Source: Gammaproteobacteria bacterium
Lineage (GTDB): Bacteria > Pseudomonadota > Gammaproteobacteria > Chromatiales > Chromatiaceae
Assembly (NCBI GenBank): GCA_020445405.1
Contig: JAGRGQ010000011.1
Location: forward strand, 1 to 64,000
Direction of reading: 5' to 3'
DNA length: 64,000 bases
Both the position numbers and the translations under genes were made by a program. The notes beneath the pieces were generated by a model. It saw nothing but the letters and a program-made list of their open reading frames with translations. It was not told the origin of the DNA and searched no databases. Every line of letters begins with the position of its first letter. The stretch's first letter is position 1. Shown piece by piece: positions 1 through 7,726 of this stretch.

Positions 1-1290
1 TCGCTCGGCCTGCTCTATTCGGCGTTCACCTACCATGCCGGCTTCAGGGTCAACTCAGGTGAATACAAGTTGATGGGGCTTGCACCATACGGAGAACCGA
101 AGTACGTCCCGGTGATTCTGGAGAGGCTGATCGATCTGAAGGCGGACGGCAGTTTCCGTCTGAATATGGACTATTTCGATTTTCCGACGGGGCTGACCAT
201 GACCAACGCCGCCTTCGATAGCCTGTTTGGCGGGCCGCCGCGCAAACCGGAAAGCTCGCTGGGACAGCGGGAAATGGATATCGCCGCCTCCATTCAGGCG
301 GTCACCGAAGAGGCGGTATTGAGGCTCGGCAGGAGCCTGCACCGGGAGACGGATTGTGAAAATATCTGCATGGCGGGCGGGGTGGCGCTCAACTGTGTGG
401 CCAATGGCCGCTTGTCGCGGGAGGGGCCTTTTTCCGGACTGTGGATACAGCCGGCGGCAGGTGATGCGGGGGGGGCCCTAGGGGCCGCACTGGCAGTCTG
501 GCATCAGCACGAGTCGGCGCCGCGGCAGTGCGATGGGAGGGACGCCATGGCGGGCGCTTACCTGGGTCCGGCATTCACGCCGGCGCAGGTGGCAGCCCGG
601 CTGGACGCGTTGGGTGCGGTCTACCGGCGGTATTCAAAGGAGTCCCTGGTTGCTGAGGTCGCGGACATCTTGAGCCAGGAAAAGGTCGTGGGATGGTTTC
701 AGGGAAGGATGGAGTTCGGTCCCCGCGCATTGGGGGCAAGATCGATTCTGGCCGATCCCAGAGGTGAAAACATACAATCTTTGGTCAACCGGAGGATCAA
801 ATTCCGTGAATCGTTCCGCCCGTTTGCCCCCTCTGTATTGGAGGAGCGTGGCGGAGACTGGTTCGATTACGACGGGACAAGTCCATACATGCTGCTGGCT
901 GTACCGCTAAAGGAGAGCAGGCGCGTTCCTTCCGGGGTGGATGGTCAACTGCAAAGCGGGCTGGGAAAGCTCAAAATCAGACGTTCGGAGATTCCGGCGG
1001 TTACGCATGTGGATTTTTCGGCGCGGCTGCATACCGTGAATCGACAGACCAGTCCGGATTTTCATGCGCTGCTGCGTGCTTTTGAAACGAAGACCGGTTG
1101 CCCGGTATTGTTGAACACCTCGTTCAATGTGCGGGGTGAACCTGTGGTATGCTCGCCTGAGGATGCTTACCGCTGTTTTATGCGCACCCGCATGGATTAT
1201 CTGGCGATAGGGGATCTGCTGCTGGCAAAAACGGAGCAGCCGGTAAACGGCGGAAGCGATGATTTGCCCTCTTTTTTCGAGCCTGACTGA
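1..1290 (+). CDS. Carbamoyltransferase, NodU/CmcH family (5' end cut by window)
   Basis: The reading frame is open from base 1 (SLGLLYSAFTYHAG...) to the TGA at 1288-1290, so the N-terminal part lies outside the window. The text matches the NodU/CmcH/HypF-type O-carbamoyltransferases: an actin-like ATPase fold followed by a YrdC-like C-terminal domain. Visible family motifs are GEYKLMGLAPYGEP, ICMAGGVALNCVANG, GRMEFGPRALGARSIL and CPVLLNTSFNVRGEPVV. Known members move a carbamoyl group from carbamoyl phosphate to a sugar or small-molecule hydroxyl. The SxtJ-like and DUF5989 genes immediately downstream are typical partners of this family near surface-glycan genes, so a glycan substrate is inferred, not shown. 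Confidence 0.9.
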   Translation, partial: SLGLLYSAFTYHAGFRVNSGEYKLMGLAPYGEPKYVPVILERLIDLKADGSFRLNMDYFDFPTGLTMTNAAFDSLFGGPPRKPESSLGQREMDIAASIQAVTEEAVLRLGRSLHRETDCENICMAGGVALNCVANGRLSREGPFSGLWIQPAAGDAGGALGAALAVWHQHESAPRQCDGRDAMAGAYLGPAFTPAQVAARLDALGAVYRRYSKESLVAEVADILSQEKVVGWFQGRMEFGPRALGARSILADPRGENIQSLVNRRIKFRESFRPFAPSVLEERGGDWFDYDGTSPYMLLAVPLKESRRVPSGVDGQLQSGLGKLKIRRSEIPAVTHVDFSARLHTVNRQTSPDFHALLRAFETKTGCPVLLNTSFNVRGEPVVCSPEDAYRCFMRTRMDYLAIGDLLLAKTEQPVNGGSDDLPSFFEPD

Positions 1291-1291
1291 T

Positions 1292-1690
1292 ATGTCTGAT
1301 ATGGAAGCGCCGGACCGCCGGGTACTGCGCCGGTTCGGTTTGACGATGGCCGGAGCAGTGGTACTGATTTTCGGTCTGCTGCCTGCGGTTTTCTCGCCCG
1401 GGATGAGTGCCTGGCCCTGGCTGACGGGTGTTGTGCTGATTATCTGGGCGCTCTCCGCCCCCTCTTCGCTGCGGCCATTATATCTCCGCTGGATGTGGCT
1501 GGCCGTGCGGCTCGGATGGTTCGGCAACACCGTGGTGCTGAGTCTGGTCTATTTTCTGATGTTTCTGCCGCTGGGTCTGCTGATGCGTGCATTCGGCAGG
1601 GACAGCATGCGGCGAAACTGGGACCCATCGGCGGAGAGCTATCGCGTTCCCAGCGCGAATGCGATGCGGCGCATGGAAAGGCCGTTCTGA
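1292..1690 (+). CDS. SxtJ family membrane protein
   Basis: A 132-residue protein starting at ATG 1292, one base after the carbamoyltransferase stop, which implies translational coupling; an earlier in-frame ATG at 1259 would overlap the upstream gene. Two hydrophobic blocks are present (about residues 20-55 and 70-95), the second rich in Val/Leu/Phe and leading into RAFGRDSMRRNWDP. This arrangement is characteristic of the SxtJ-like proteins named after a saxitoxin-cluster gene. No catalytic motif is visible. Its function is unknown; constant association with a NodU-type carbamoyltransferase suggests a membrane accessory role. Confidence 0.75.
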   Translation: MSDMEAPDRRVLRRFGLTMAGAVVLIFGLLPAVFSPGMSAWPWLTGVVLIIWALSAPSSLRPLYLRWMWLAVRLGWFGNTVVLSLVYFLMFLPLGLLMRAFGRDSMRRNWDPSAESYRVPSANAMRRMERPF

Positions 1691-1709
1691 CTGTCCGGAC
1701 GGTTTGTCG

Positions 1710-1862
1710 ATGCTGGAACTGATAACGGACCTCTGGGCATTCATGAAGGAACATAAAAAGTTCTGGCTGGCACCGATATTCATCGTCCTGCTGCTGCTCG
1801 GTGCGGTTGTGGTCTTCACCCCGGGCTCGGTCGTTGCTCCTCTCATCTACACGCTGTTTTGA
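1710..1862 (+). CDS. DUF5989 small membrane protein
   Basis: A 50-residue protein starting at ATG 1710, 19 bases after the SxtJ stop. It has a polar start (MLELITDLWAFMKEHKKFW) and one strong membrane segment (LAPIFIVLLLLGAVVVF), then ends GSVVAPLIYTLF. The FMKEHKKFWLAPI motif and the SVVAPLIYTLF ending are the hallmarks of DUF5989, a family usually found beside SxtJ and NodU-type carbamoyltransferases. The in-frame sequence upstream of 1710 is a shadow of sxtJ. No function is known; it is probably a subunit or stabiliser of the same membrane complex. Confidence 0.75.
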   Translation: MLELITDLWAFMKEHKKFWLAPIFIVLLLLGAVVVFTPGSVVAPLIYTLF

Positions 1863-1946
1863 TAACGTTGGTTCAAGGTCCGGGAGGTGTGGAACCTGTT
1901 CTGTTTCCGCCGGACTAACTTCCAAATTGCTGAATGGACAAAGCCA

Positions 1947-2816
1947 ATGAACCATATTATCGGCGCGCTCTGGTGTGGACTTTTGCTGTTACTTCCGGTG
2001 GGCATCGAAGCATCCCGGCCGGTGGGTATTGGCGGCCCGACCGCAGGAGAGACACTGCAATACACAGTCAGGTACCGGGGCCTGTTATCGGTTTTTCTGC
2101 CGGTGGAAATTGCCACGGCAACCTTGTCCCTGCAATCCGCGGCCGAAACCGTTGATGATGAACAATTACGGCGTGCCACACTGGTTGTCACCACCGAGCC
2201 GTTTCCGCGCATGGAGTCTCTCTATTCGCTCCGATTCAGCTATGACAGCTGGTTCGATCCGGCATTGAAATACACAACCGTGGTGGATATGCGCAAGCAG
2301 ACGTCGGACAGCCGCCACGAGTTGCTCTGGTTCAACCGCAGTCAGGGGGTGGTCCACAGTTATCGTAAAGTACCGCAGACCGGCAGTTCGGCTCCGGTGT
2401 TGCCCGGCTTTCTTCGCCAGGTCAGCCGACTGCAGCCTGAGGAGAAGTTCCGGGAGAGAGCTGTTTTGCAATTGACCGGAAGTGATGTTCTGGACCGGCT
2501 GGCAATGCTCTATGCACTGCGCCAGCGTACACTGGAGGCGGGAGAGATTGTGGAACTGGCGGTCTCCAATGGTAAGGACCTGCTGGGCTATCGTGTGGCC
2601 GTGGAGGCGCGGGAGCCGGTGGTTTTCGACGGTAACAGGATAGCGGCGCTGCGCCTCAGTTTCACGCCAAGGTTTACCTCCGGCGGGGGACGGGATTATC
2701 TGGTCCGGGTCTGGTTGAGCGATGACGAACGGCGGCTGCCGCTGCGCTTTCACAGCAGTCGTTTTGGCGGTGCTATAGAGTTGAATCTCGAGCGCGCCGT
2801 TGATGCCGCGGGATAG
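1947..2816 (+). CDS. DUF3108 domain-containing protein with signal peptide
   Basis: A 289-residue protein. I chose ATG 1947 because it opens a clear signal peptide (MNHIIGALWCGLLLLLPVGIEA); the in-frame start at 1887 would add a polar extension before it. The mature part (AGETLQYTVRYRGLLSVFLPVEIATATLSL...) is beta-rich with the pattern of DUF3108, an outer-membrane/periplasm-associated family of unknown function. It follows the carbamoyltransferase cluster on the same strand after an 84-base gap and may belong to it. It converges on glk. Confidence 0.75.
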   Translation: MNHIIGALWCGLLLLLPVGIEASRPVGIGGPTAGETLQYTVRYRGLLSVFLPVEIATATLSLQSAAETVDDEQLRRATLVVTTEPFPRMESLYSLRFSYDSWFDPALKYTTVVDMRKQTSDSRHELLWFNRSQGVVHSYRKVPQTGSSAPVLPGFLRQVSRLQPEEKFRERAVLQLTGSDVLDRLAMLYALRQRTLEAGEIVELAVSNGKDLLGYRVAVEAREPVVFDGNRIAALRLSFTPRFTSGGGRDYLVRVWLSDDERRLPLRFHSSRFGGAIELNLERAVDAAG

Positions 2817-2869
2817 CGTGGCGGCGCCATTGAAACGGACCCGCCGTTGCGCGGCGGATCGAGCTGGAT

Positions 2870-3847
2870 TCAATCGGACAACAGGCGCACGGCGGGTCCG
2901 TACAGCGCGGTTCGATCGTTGAGAATCACTTTAACCGCCATCTTCTTCATCAGTTCACGCATCTGTCCCTTGTTGCGGAATGCGTCGATAAATCCCGGCC
3001 GCTGCAGCCAGCGCAGGATTTTTGGCGCGATGCCGCCACCGATATAAACACCGCCCGTGGCCATGTGTTTCAACGCCTGGTTTCCCGCCTCTGCGCCGTA
3101 GAGGCTGGTAAACAGCTCCATAGTTTCAACACAGACGGGGTCCGCCTCACGGTCCGCGGTTTCCACAATTGCCGCCGCCGGGTTCCCGGCAGCCATTTTT
3201 TTGGCCATGGAGGCAGAACAGGGCGAGTTGCGGTATCCACAAAGAAATCGATATATGGACACCAGTCCGGGACCGGAGACCACCCGCTCCCAACTGACGT
3301 GAGCATACTGCTGTTGCAGGTGGCTCAGCAGCCCGAATTCGAGCGCTGTACGCGGAGCAAAGTCGCAATGACCGCCCTCGCTGGCGAACGGCGCATGTCG
3401 CTCTCCATTCCAGAACAGCCCCGCCTGACCCAGACCGGTACCGGCGGCAATAACGCTGCGGTTTCCCCCGGCGCCTTCCATGCCCTGCTGCAGCGTCACA
3501 AGATCGGTCTCGCCCAGGAGTTCGATACCCCAGGCAGTGGCTTCCAGATCGTTCAGCAGAATAACCCTGGGAATGGAGAACAGACGCTCGAGTTGATCCG
3601 CCTCTATCTTCCAGGGAAGGTTGGTGACGTCGCAACTACGGCCCTCGACCGGCCCGGCGATGGCAAAGCCGGCAGCCTGCGGAGTGAAATCGACTGTTCC
3701 GGCGAAGTCGGAAAGAATACTGTTCAGTGAGTCGTAACTGTTGCTGGGATAGGTTGTCTCCCGCACTGTCTGCAGATCGCTGCCGCTGCTTTCCACAAGT
3801 GCAATGCGGGTTTTGGTTCCTCCGATATCACCAACCAGAATTTTCAC
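2870..3847 (-). CDS. glk: Glucokinase
   Basis: A 325-residue protein of the E. coli Glk class, which phosphorylates glucose with ATP in the cytosol. It starts at GTG 3847 with a GGAG about 11 bases upstream. Visible motifs are the N-terminal phosphate loop LVGDIGGTKTRIALVE, the sugar-binding LLNDLEATAWGIELL, the adenosine-side AAGTGLGQAGLFW, the zinc-free SEGGHCDFAPRT region, and GGVYIGGGIAPKIL near the C-terminus. Length is normal for the family. With glgP and pfp elsewhere in the window it suggests that glycogen is stored and re-used. It lies downstream of hdrB, but an intrinsic terminator separates them. Confidence 0.93.
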   Translation of the reverse strand: MKILVGDIGGTKTRIALVESSGSDLQTVRETTYPSNSYDSLNSILSDFAGTVDFTPQAAGFAIAGPVEGRSCDVTNLPWKIEADQLERLFSIPRVILLNDLEATAWGIELLGETDLVTLQQGMEGAGGNRSVIAAGTGLGQAGLFWNGERHAPFASEGGHCDFAPRTALEFGLLSHLQQQYAHVSWERVVSGPGLVSIYRFLCGYRNSPCSASMAKKMAAGNPAAAIVETADREADPVCVETMELFTSLYGAEAGNQALKHMATGGVYIGGGIAPKILRWLQRPGFIDAFRNKGQMRELMKKMAVKVILNDRTALYGPAVRLLSD

Positions 3848-3877
3848 TGTTCAGTAGATCTCCTGTTTGGGAGAAAA

Positions 3878-3906
3878 CAAAAAAGCCCCCCGAAGAGGGC
3901 CCTTTG
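3878..3906 (-). terminator. Rho-independent terminator after hdrB
   Basis: Read on the minus strand, a GC-rich hairpin (AAAGGGCCCTC, loop TTC, GGGGGGC) is followed by TTTTTTG and TTTT. It lies 20 bases after the hdrB stop and before the glk start, so it should end the qmoAB-hdrCB transcript. Confidence 0.8.
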
Positions 3907-3925
3907 TGTTTCCTTTCTGATGCGG

Positions 3926-4825
3926 CTATTTGTTCGCGATCTCTTCCAGTGGCTTCGCCTTGATGATCTGTTGATCAAGCGCTGCATCCTTGGCCGAGCG
4001 GCCAAACGCGACATCCATCAACTGACTGTAGTAAACCACAGGCATGCTGAACTTGGTACCGCTGCGTGCATTGATCTGATCCTGATAGACCTCGACGTTC
4101 ATCTGGCATACCGGACAGGGTGTTACGATCATATCGGCGGCGCTGTCATAGGCTGACTCGATGATGCCCTTGATCATCTCCTGGGATTTTTCCGGCTCGG
4201 AAAAGGCAAGCGCACCACCGCAGCACTGCACCTTCTTGTCGTAGGCCTTGATTGGATCCGCCCCGAGGGTCTCCACCAGCTTATCCAGGTACATCGGGTT
4301 TTCGAAGGATTCCCCGGCGATGCCGAACGGCCGGTTGGTCTGGCAGCCGACATAGCCGGCAATCTTGATCCCCTCCAGCGGACGGATGACCTTCTCGCCG
4401 ATCGTCCCGTAGCCGATATCCTCGATCAGGACCTCGACCATGTGCCGCACCGGCGTTTCGTTTTTCAGCACCAGGCCCGCTTCCGCCAGCGCCTGGTTTG
4501 CTTCAGCCAGCAGACTGGAGTCCTCGTTCAGGCGCTCTTTGGTCTCTCGCGTCGAGAGCCAGCAGGCGGCACAAGTGGCGACGATGTCCTGGCCGGTATT
4601 GTGCTGTTCGGAAAGCGCGATATTGCGCGCGGACAGTGCAAGCCTTGGCAGTTCGCCGCCGCCGGCATAGCCGATGGAGGCCGAGCAGCAGTTCCAGTCC
4701 GGGATATGGTTGAGCTTGATATCCAGCTCTTCGCACATGGTATCCACGGACTTCTGCATGTTGGATGAGGATGCTCCTGACTGCGAGGAACATCCGGGGT
4801 AGAAGGAGTACTCTTTCTTGGCCAT
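3926..4825 (-). CDS. hdrB: HdrB-like heterodisulfide reductase subunit B (two CCG domains)
   Basis: A 299-residue protein with two complete CCG cysteine sets: C12...C46-C47...C85-x2-C88 and C161...C201-C202...C237-x2-C240. These motifs bind the unusual noncubane 4Fe-4S clusters of HdrB, which in methanogens cleave a disulfide. It is the last gene of qmoA-qmoB-hdrC-hdrB, 13 bases after hdrC, with a GAGGAAA ribosome site. In organisms with this arrangement HdrCB is thought to replace the membrane-bound QmoC and to take electrons from QmoAB, which works with APS reductase. The terminal acceptor is not evident from sequence. Confidence 0.88.
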   Translation of the reverse strand: MAKKEYSFYPGCSSQSGASSSNMQKSVDTMCEELDIKLNHIPDWNCCSASIGYAGGGELPRLALSARNIALSEQHNTGQDIVATCAACWLSTRETKERLNEDSSLLAEANQALAEAGLVLKNETPVRHMVEVLIEDIGYGTIGEKVIRPLEGIKIAGYVGCQTNRPFGIAGESFENPMYLDKLVETLGADPIKAYDKKVQCCGGALAFSEPEKSQEMIKGIIESAYDSAADMIVTPCPVCQMNVEVYQDQINARSGTKFSMPVVYYSQLMDVAFGRSAKDAALDQQIIKAKPLEEIANK

Positions 4826-4838
4826 TGTGGGTGTTTCC

Positions 4839-5465
4839 TCAGTTTTTGCGCGACTCGAGTCGGGCGTCTTCCAGTTCCTGCGCTTTCGCGAGCATTTTCT
4901 TGAATCCGGAAAGATCCTTGACTTTGTGGCCGCCCCAGGCTTCGCTGATACTCATGCGTTTCGCTTTGAGCATGTTCAGGCCGAGTTTCTGATTCGCCAT
5001 GGCGGTCTTTACGCCCTCTCCGAAGCCGTTCATGAAATAGAGTTTCATACCCAGTTTCAGTTCGTTGACGCGTCCCTTGCTGGTCAGGTTGTCCCAGAAC
5101 AACTGGGCGAATTTCTGAGTCTGCTGGTTTTTCGGCACCAGGCCCAGACGCTTCGCATAGTGCGCCAGGCCATGCATGATGTGGGTGATCGGAAGGCCGC
5201 GCGGGCAACGTGCGATACAGTTGTAACAGGAGGTGCACATCCACATGGATTCCGAGCCCAGCACCTGTTCACGCTTGCCGGCCCGGATCATCATGAAGAT
5301 CTCCTGGGGCGGATGTTCCCAGGCGTTTCCGAGAGGGCAGGAGCCGGCGCAGACACCGCACTGCATGCACATCTTGACCCACTCGCCCTCTTCCACATTC
5401 GCCTCAACCTCCTTCAGGAAGCTGTTACGGTACTGCTCGATCATTGCGGTATTCAAATCGCTCAT
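4839..5465 (-). CDS. hdrC: HdrC-like 4Fe-4S subunit
   Basis: A 208-residue protein with two 4Fe-4S motifs, C33-x2-C36-x2-C39-x3-C43 and C77-x2-C80-x2-C83-x3-C87, the HdrC pattern. The C-terminal half is helical and polar, with no membrane span, unlike QmoC, in which an HdrC-like part is fused to a cytochrome b-type membrane domain. It starts at ATG 5465, 10 bases after qmoB, with AGGGGAT upstream. It should relay electrons between the QmoB flavin/Fe-S centres and the CCG clusters of HdrB. Confidence 0.87.
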   Translation of the reverse strand: MSDLNTAMIEQYRNSFLKEVEANVEEGEWVKMCMQCGVCAGSCPLGNAWEHPPQEIFMMIRAGKREQVLGSESMWMCTSCYNCIARCPRGLPITHIMHGLAHYAKRLGLVPKNQQTQKFAQLFWDNLTSKGRVNELKLGMKLYFMNGFGEGVKTAMANQKLGLNMLKAKRMSISEAWGGHKVKDLSGFKKMLAKAQELEDARLESRKN

Positions 5466-5475
5466 ATTCGATCCC

Positions 5476-7722
5476 CTAGAACTTGAACGGACTCAGGCCG
5501 ATCTTTTTGACGGTTTCTGCCATGTCGTTGATCAGCTTGGGCGCGCGCTCGATATCCGTAATCGCCACTTCGTGGACTTCGACGCGTTCCGGCTCAAGAT
5601 TGAGCGTCTTCAGGGTGTCGCCCACCTTGCTCATCCGCTCGTGGGCCATGGCCGAGCCGCGTACAAAATGGCACTGGTAGTCATCACCCTTGGAGCAACC
5701 GAGCAGTACGATGCCATCGTAACCGCTGTTCAGCGAGTCGGTAACCCAGGAGAGGCTGACCGAGCCCAGGCAGCGCACCGGAATGACCCGCGCCCAGGGG
5801 TTGATCTCGACCCCGCTCATACCGGCCTGATCGAGCGCCGGATAGGCGTCGTTCTCGCAGGCCAGCACCAGAATACGCGGTTTCTCGTCCCACTCTTCGG
5901 GAACTTCGACGTTTTTGATCTGCTGACCCACGGTATCGATCGAATAGTTCTCGAACGAGATTACGCGTACCGGGCAGGCACCCATACAGGTACCGCAGCG
6001 GCGGCAGCGCGATTCGTTGAACAGCGGGTAGCGCTTCTCGTCTTCGTTGATTGCGCCGAACGGGCACTCCACGGTGCAGCGTTTGCACTGGGTGCAGCCC
6101 TCTTTGCGGAAGCTCGGGTAGGAGAGGTCTCCGGCTCTTGGGTGAGCAGCCATTCCCCGCCCGGCATTTTCCGCCGCCTGGATCGCTTTCATTGCCGCAC
6201 CGGCGGCATCGTCGGCGGCCTGGCGCATATCCATCGGACGTCGCTGTGGGCCGGCGGCATAGATACCGGTGCGTCTGGTCTCATAAGGAAAGCAGATGAA
6301 GTGGGAGTCGGTAAATCCATACTTTAGCAGCGGCAGATCTGTGCCCTGACGATAGTCCAGGTTGAGGATGGACGGCGGGGCGTTTGCCAGCAGCGCCTGC
6401 GCTTTCGCCCGCTCCTCTTCGTCCTCAGCCTCCTCGACCGCCAGCTGGGCATAAGGATCGGGACCGGTATTGGGTACCATGCCGACGTCAAGCACCACCA
6501 GATCGCACTCCATGCTGACATTGTCGTTGAGGATAAGGTCCCTGAATTTTACCTGCAGGGTCTTACCGGGAACCACTTCGGTCACCTCACCCTTGGAAAA
6601 GGTGATCATCTTCTCCTGTCCGGCACGGTAGAAGTCCTCGCCGGGCGCACCCGGTGTGCGCAGGTTGTTGAACAGGATGGTAGTGTCGCAGTCACCATTC
6701 AGCTCTTTAAAGTACATCGCCTGTTTGATAGCGATCAGGTCGCCGATGCCCGAGTGATAGGGGAGCTGTCCTTTTTCGGTGGAGTTCTGCCCGACATTCT
6801 GAATGAAAGCGACAGCGCGTATCTCCTTGCCATCCGAGGGTCGTTTGATCGCGCCACCGCCGGCGTTTCTGGCCAGTTTTTCCATCTCTTCGTTGGTTAT
6901 GATGTCGGGGCTGCCGGTGTAATTGAAGCGGGGCAATCCGCTCGGATCATACAGATTGAAACCGGTCGCCTGGATGATGGCACCAAAGGTCTCCTGGCTG
7001 CTGGTGCCCGATTCGGTTGCGATCTCAACATCGAAGCGCCCCGGTGCGCCCTGTGTCCTGGCCAGGGTACTGTTCAAGTGGACGGTGATGCGGTCGTTGG
7101 CCTCTATATCCGCAATCATCTGTTCAACACCGGTATCCTGGGGATCGGCGTAGGGGGAGCGCGTGGGTATCGCTTTGTAGTAATTGGCGGCGTGGCCGCC
7201 GAGAGCCCCGCTCTTCTCCACGATATGCACGCTGTAGCCTGCTGCAGATGCTTCCAGCGCCGCGGTCATGCCGGTAATGCCGCCGCCCACGACCAGGATG
7301 TTTTTGTTCAGATCCTGTTCTCCCGATGGGTTTGGCCGGGTCATGAATTTGACCTCTGCGCACGCCATGCGGACATAATCATCCGCCATCTCCTGGGTGG
7401 TCTCGCGGTTCTCCTCCGTATCGGGCCGGATCCAGATCACCCCCTCCCTCAGGTTGGCGCGGGACATGGCCACATCGGTGAAGTTGAACGCCTCGACTTT
7501 GGCCCGGCGCGAGCAGGCCGCGATCATGATGTGGGTGGCGCCCCCTTCGATGTCGTTGCGTATCATCTGCACGCCATCGGCGCTGCACAGCAGTTCGTGC
7601 TGTTTACACGACTGCATCTTGCCGTCGCGTGTCGCTATGTTTTCCAGTTGCGCTGCATCCAGGCGCTCGCCGATGCCGCAACCGGTGCAGATGTAACCTG
7701 CAAATTTCTTCTCTTCAGCCAC
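5476..7722 (-). CDS. qmoB: QmoB: HdrA/MvhD-type FAD and Fe-S protein
   Basis: About 748 residues starting at GTG 7722, which has GGAGGG eight bases upstream. The in-frame ATG at 7758 lacks such a site and would overlap qmoA by 32 bases. Order of parts: an N-terminal cysteine segment (YICTGCGIGERLD), a Rossmann FAD domain (NILVVGGGITGMTAALEAS), HdrA-type core, two ferredoxin motifs (CTQCKRCTVECPFG and CRRCGTCMGACPVR), then an MvhD-like C-terminal domain with CLGSVSLSW and GCSKGDDYQCHF. This is the QmoB layout (HdrA fused to MvhD). It forms the electron-transfer partner of APS reductase with QmoA. Confidence 0.92.
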   Translation of the reverse strand: MAEEKKFAGYICTGCGIGERLDAAQLENIATRDGKMQSCKQHELLCSADGVQMIRNDIEGGATHIMIAACSRRAKVEAFNFTDVAMSRANLREGVIWIRPDTEENRETTQEMADDYVRMACAEVKFMTRPNPSGEQDLNKNILVVGGGITGMTAALEASAAGYSVHIVEKSGALGGHAANYYKAIPTRSPYADPQDTGVEQMIADIEANDRITVHLNSTLARTQGAPGRFDVEIATESGTSSQETFGAIIQATGFNLYDPSGLPRFNYTGSPDIITNEEMEKLARNAGGGAIKRPSDGKEIRAVAFIQNVGQNSTEKGQLPYHSGIGDLIAIKQAMYFKELNGDCDTTILFNNLRTPGAPGEDFYRAGQEKMITFSKGEVTEVVPGKTLQVKFRDLILNDNVSMECDLVVLDVGMVPNTGPDPYAQLAVEEAEDEEERAKAQALLANAPPSILNLDYRQGTDLPLLKYGFTDSHFICFPYETRRTGIYAAGPQRRPMDMRQAADDAAGAAMKAIQAAENAGRGMAAHPRAGDLSYPSFRKEGCTQCKRCTVECPFGAINEDEKRYPLFNESRCRRCGTCMGACPVRVISFENYSIDTVGQQIKNVEVPEEWDEKPRILVLACENDAYPALDQAGMSGVEINPWARVIPVRCLGSVSLSWVTDSLNSGYDGIVLLGCSKGDDYQCHFVRGSAMAHERMSKVGDTLKTLNLEPERVEVHEVAITDIERAPKLINDMAETVKKIGLSPFKF

Positions 7723-7726
7723 TGTA

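Noticed and set aside
1690..1709. Regulatory site CTGTCCGGACGG between sxtJ and DUF5989
   Set aside because: An imperfect palindrome in a 19-base intra-operon gap; related words occur inside coding DNA, so chance is likely.
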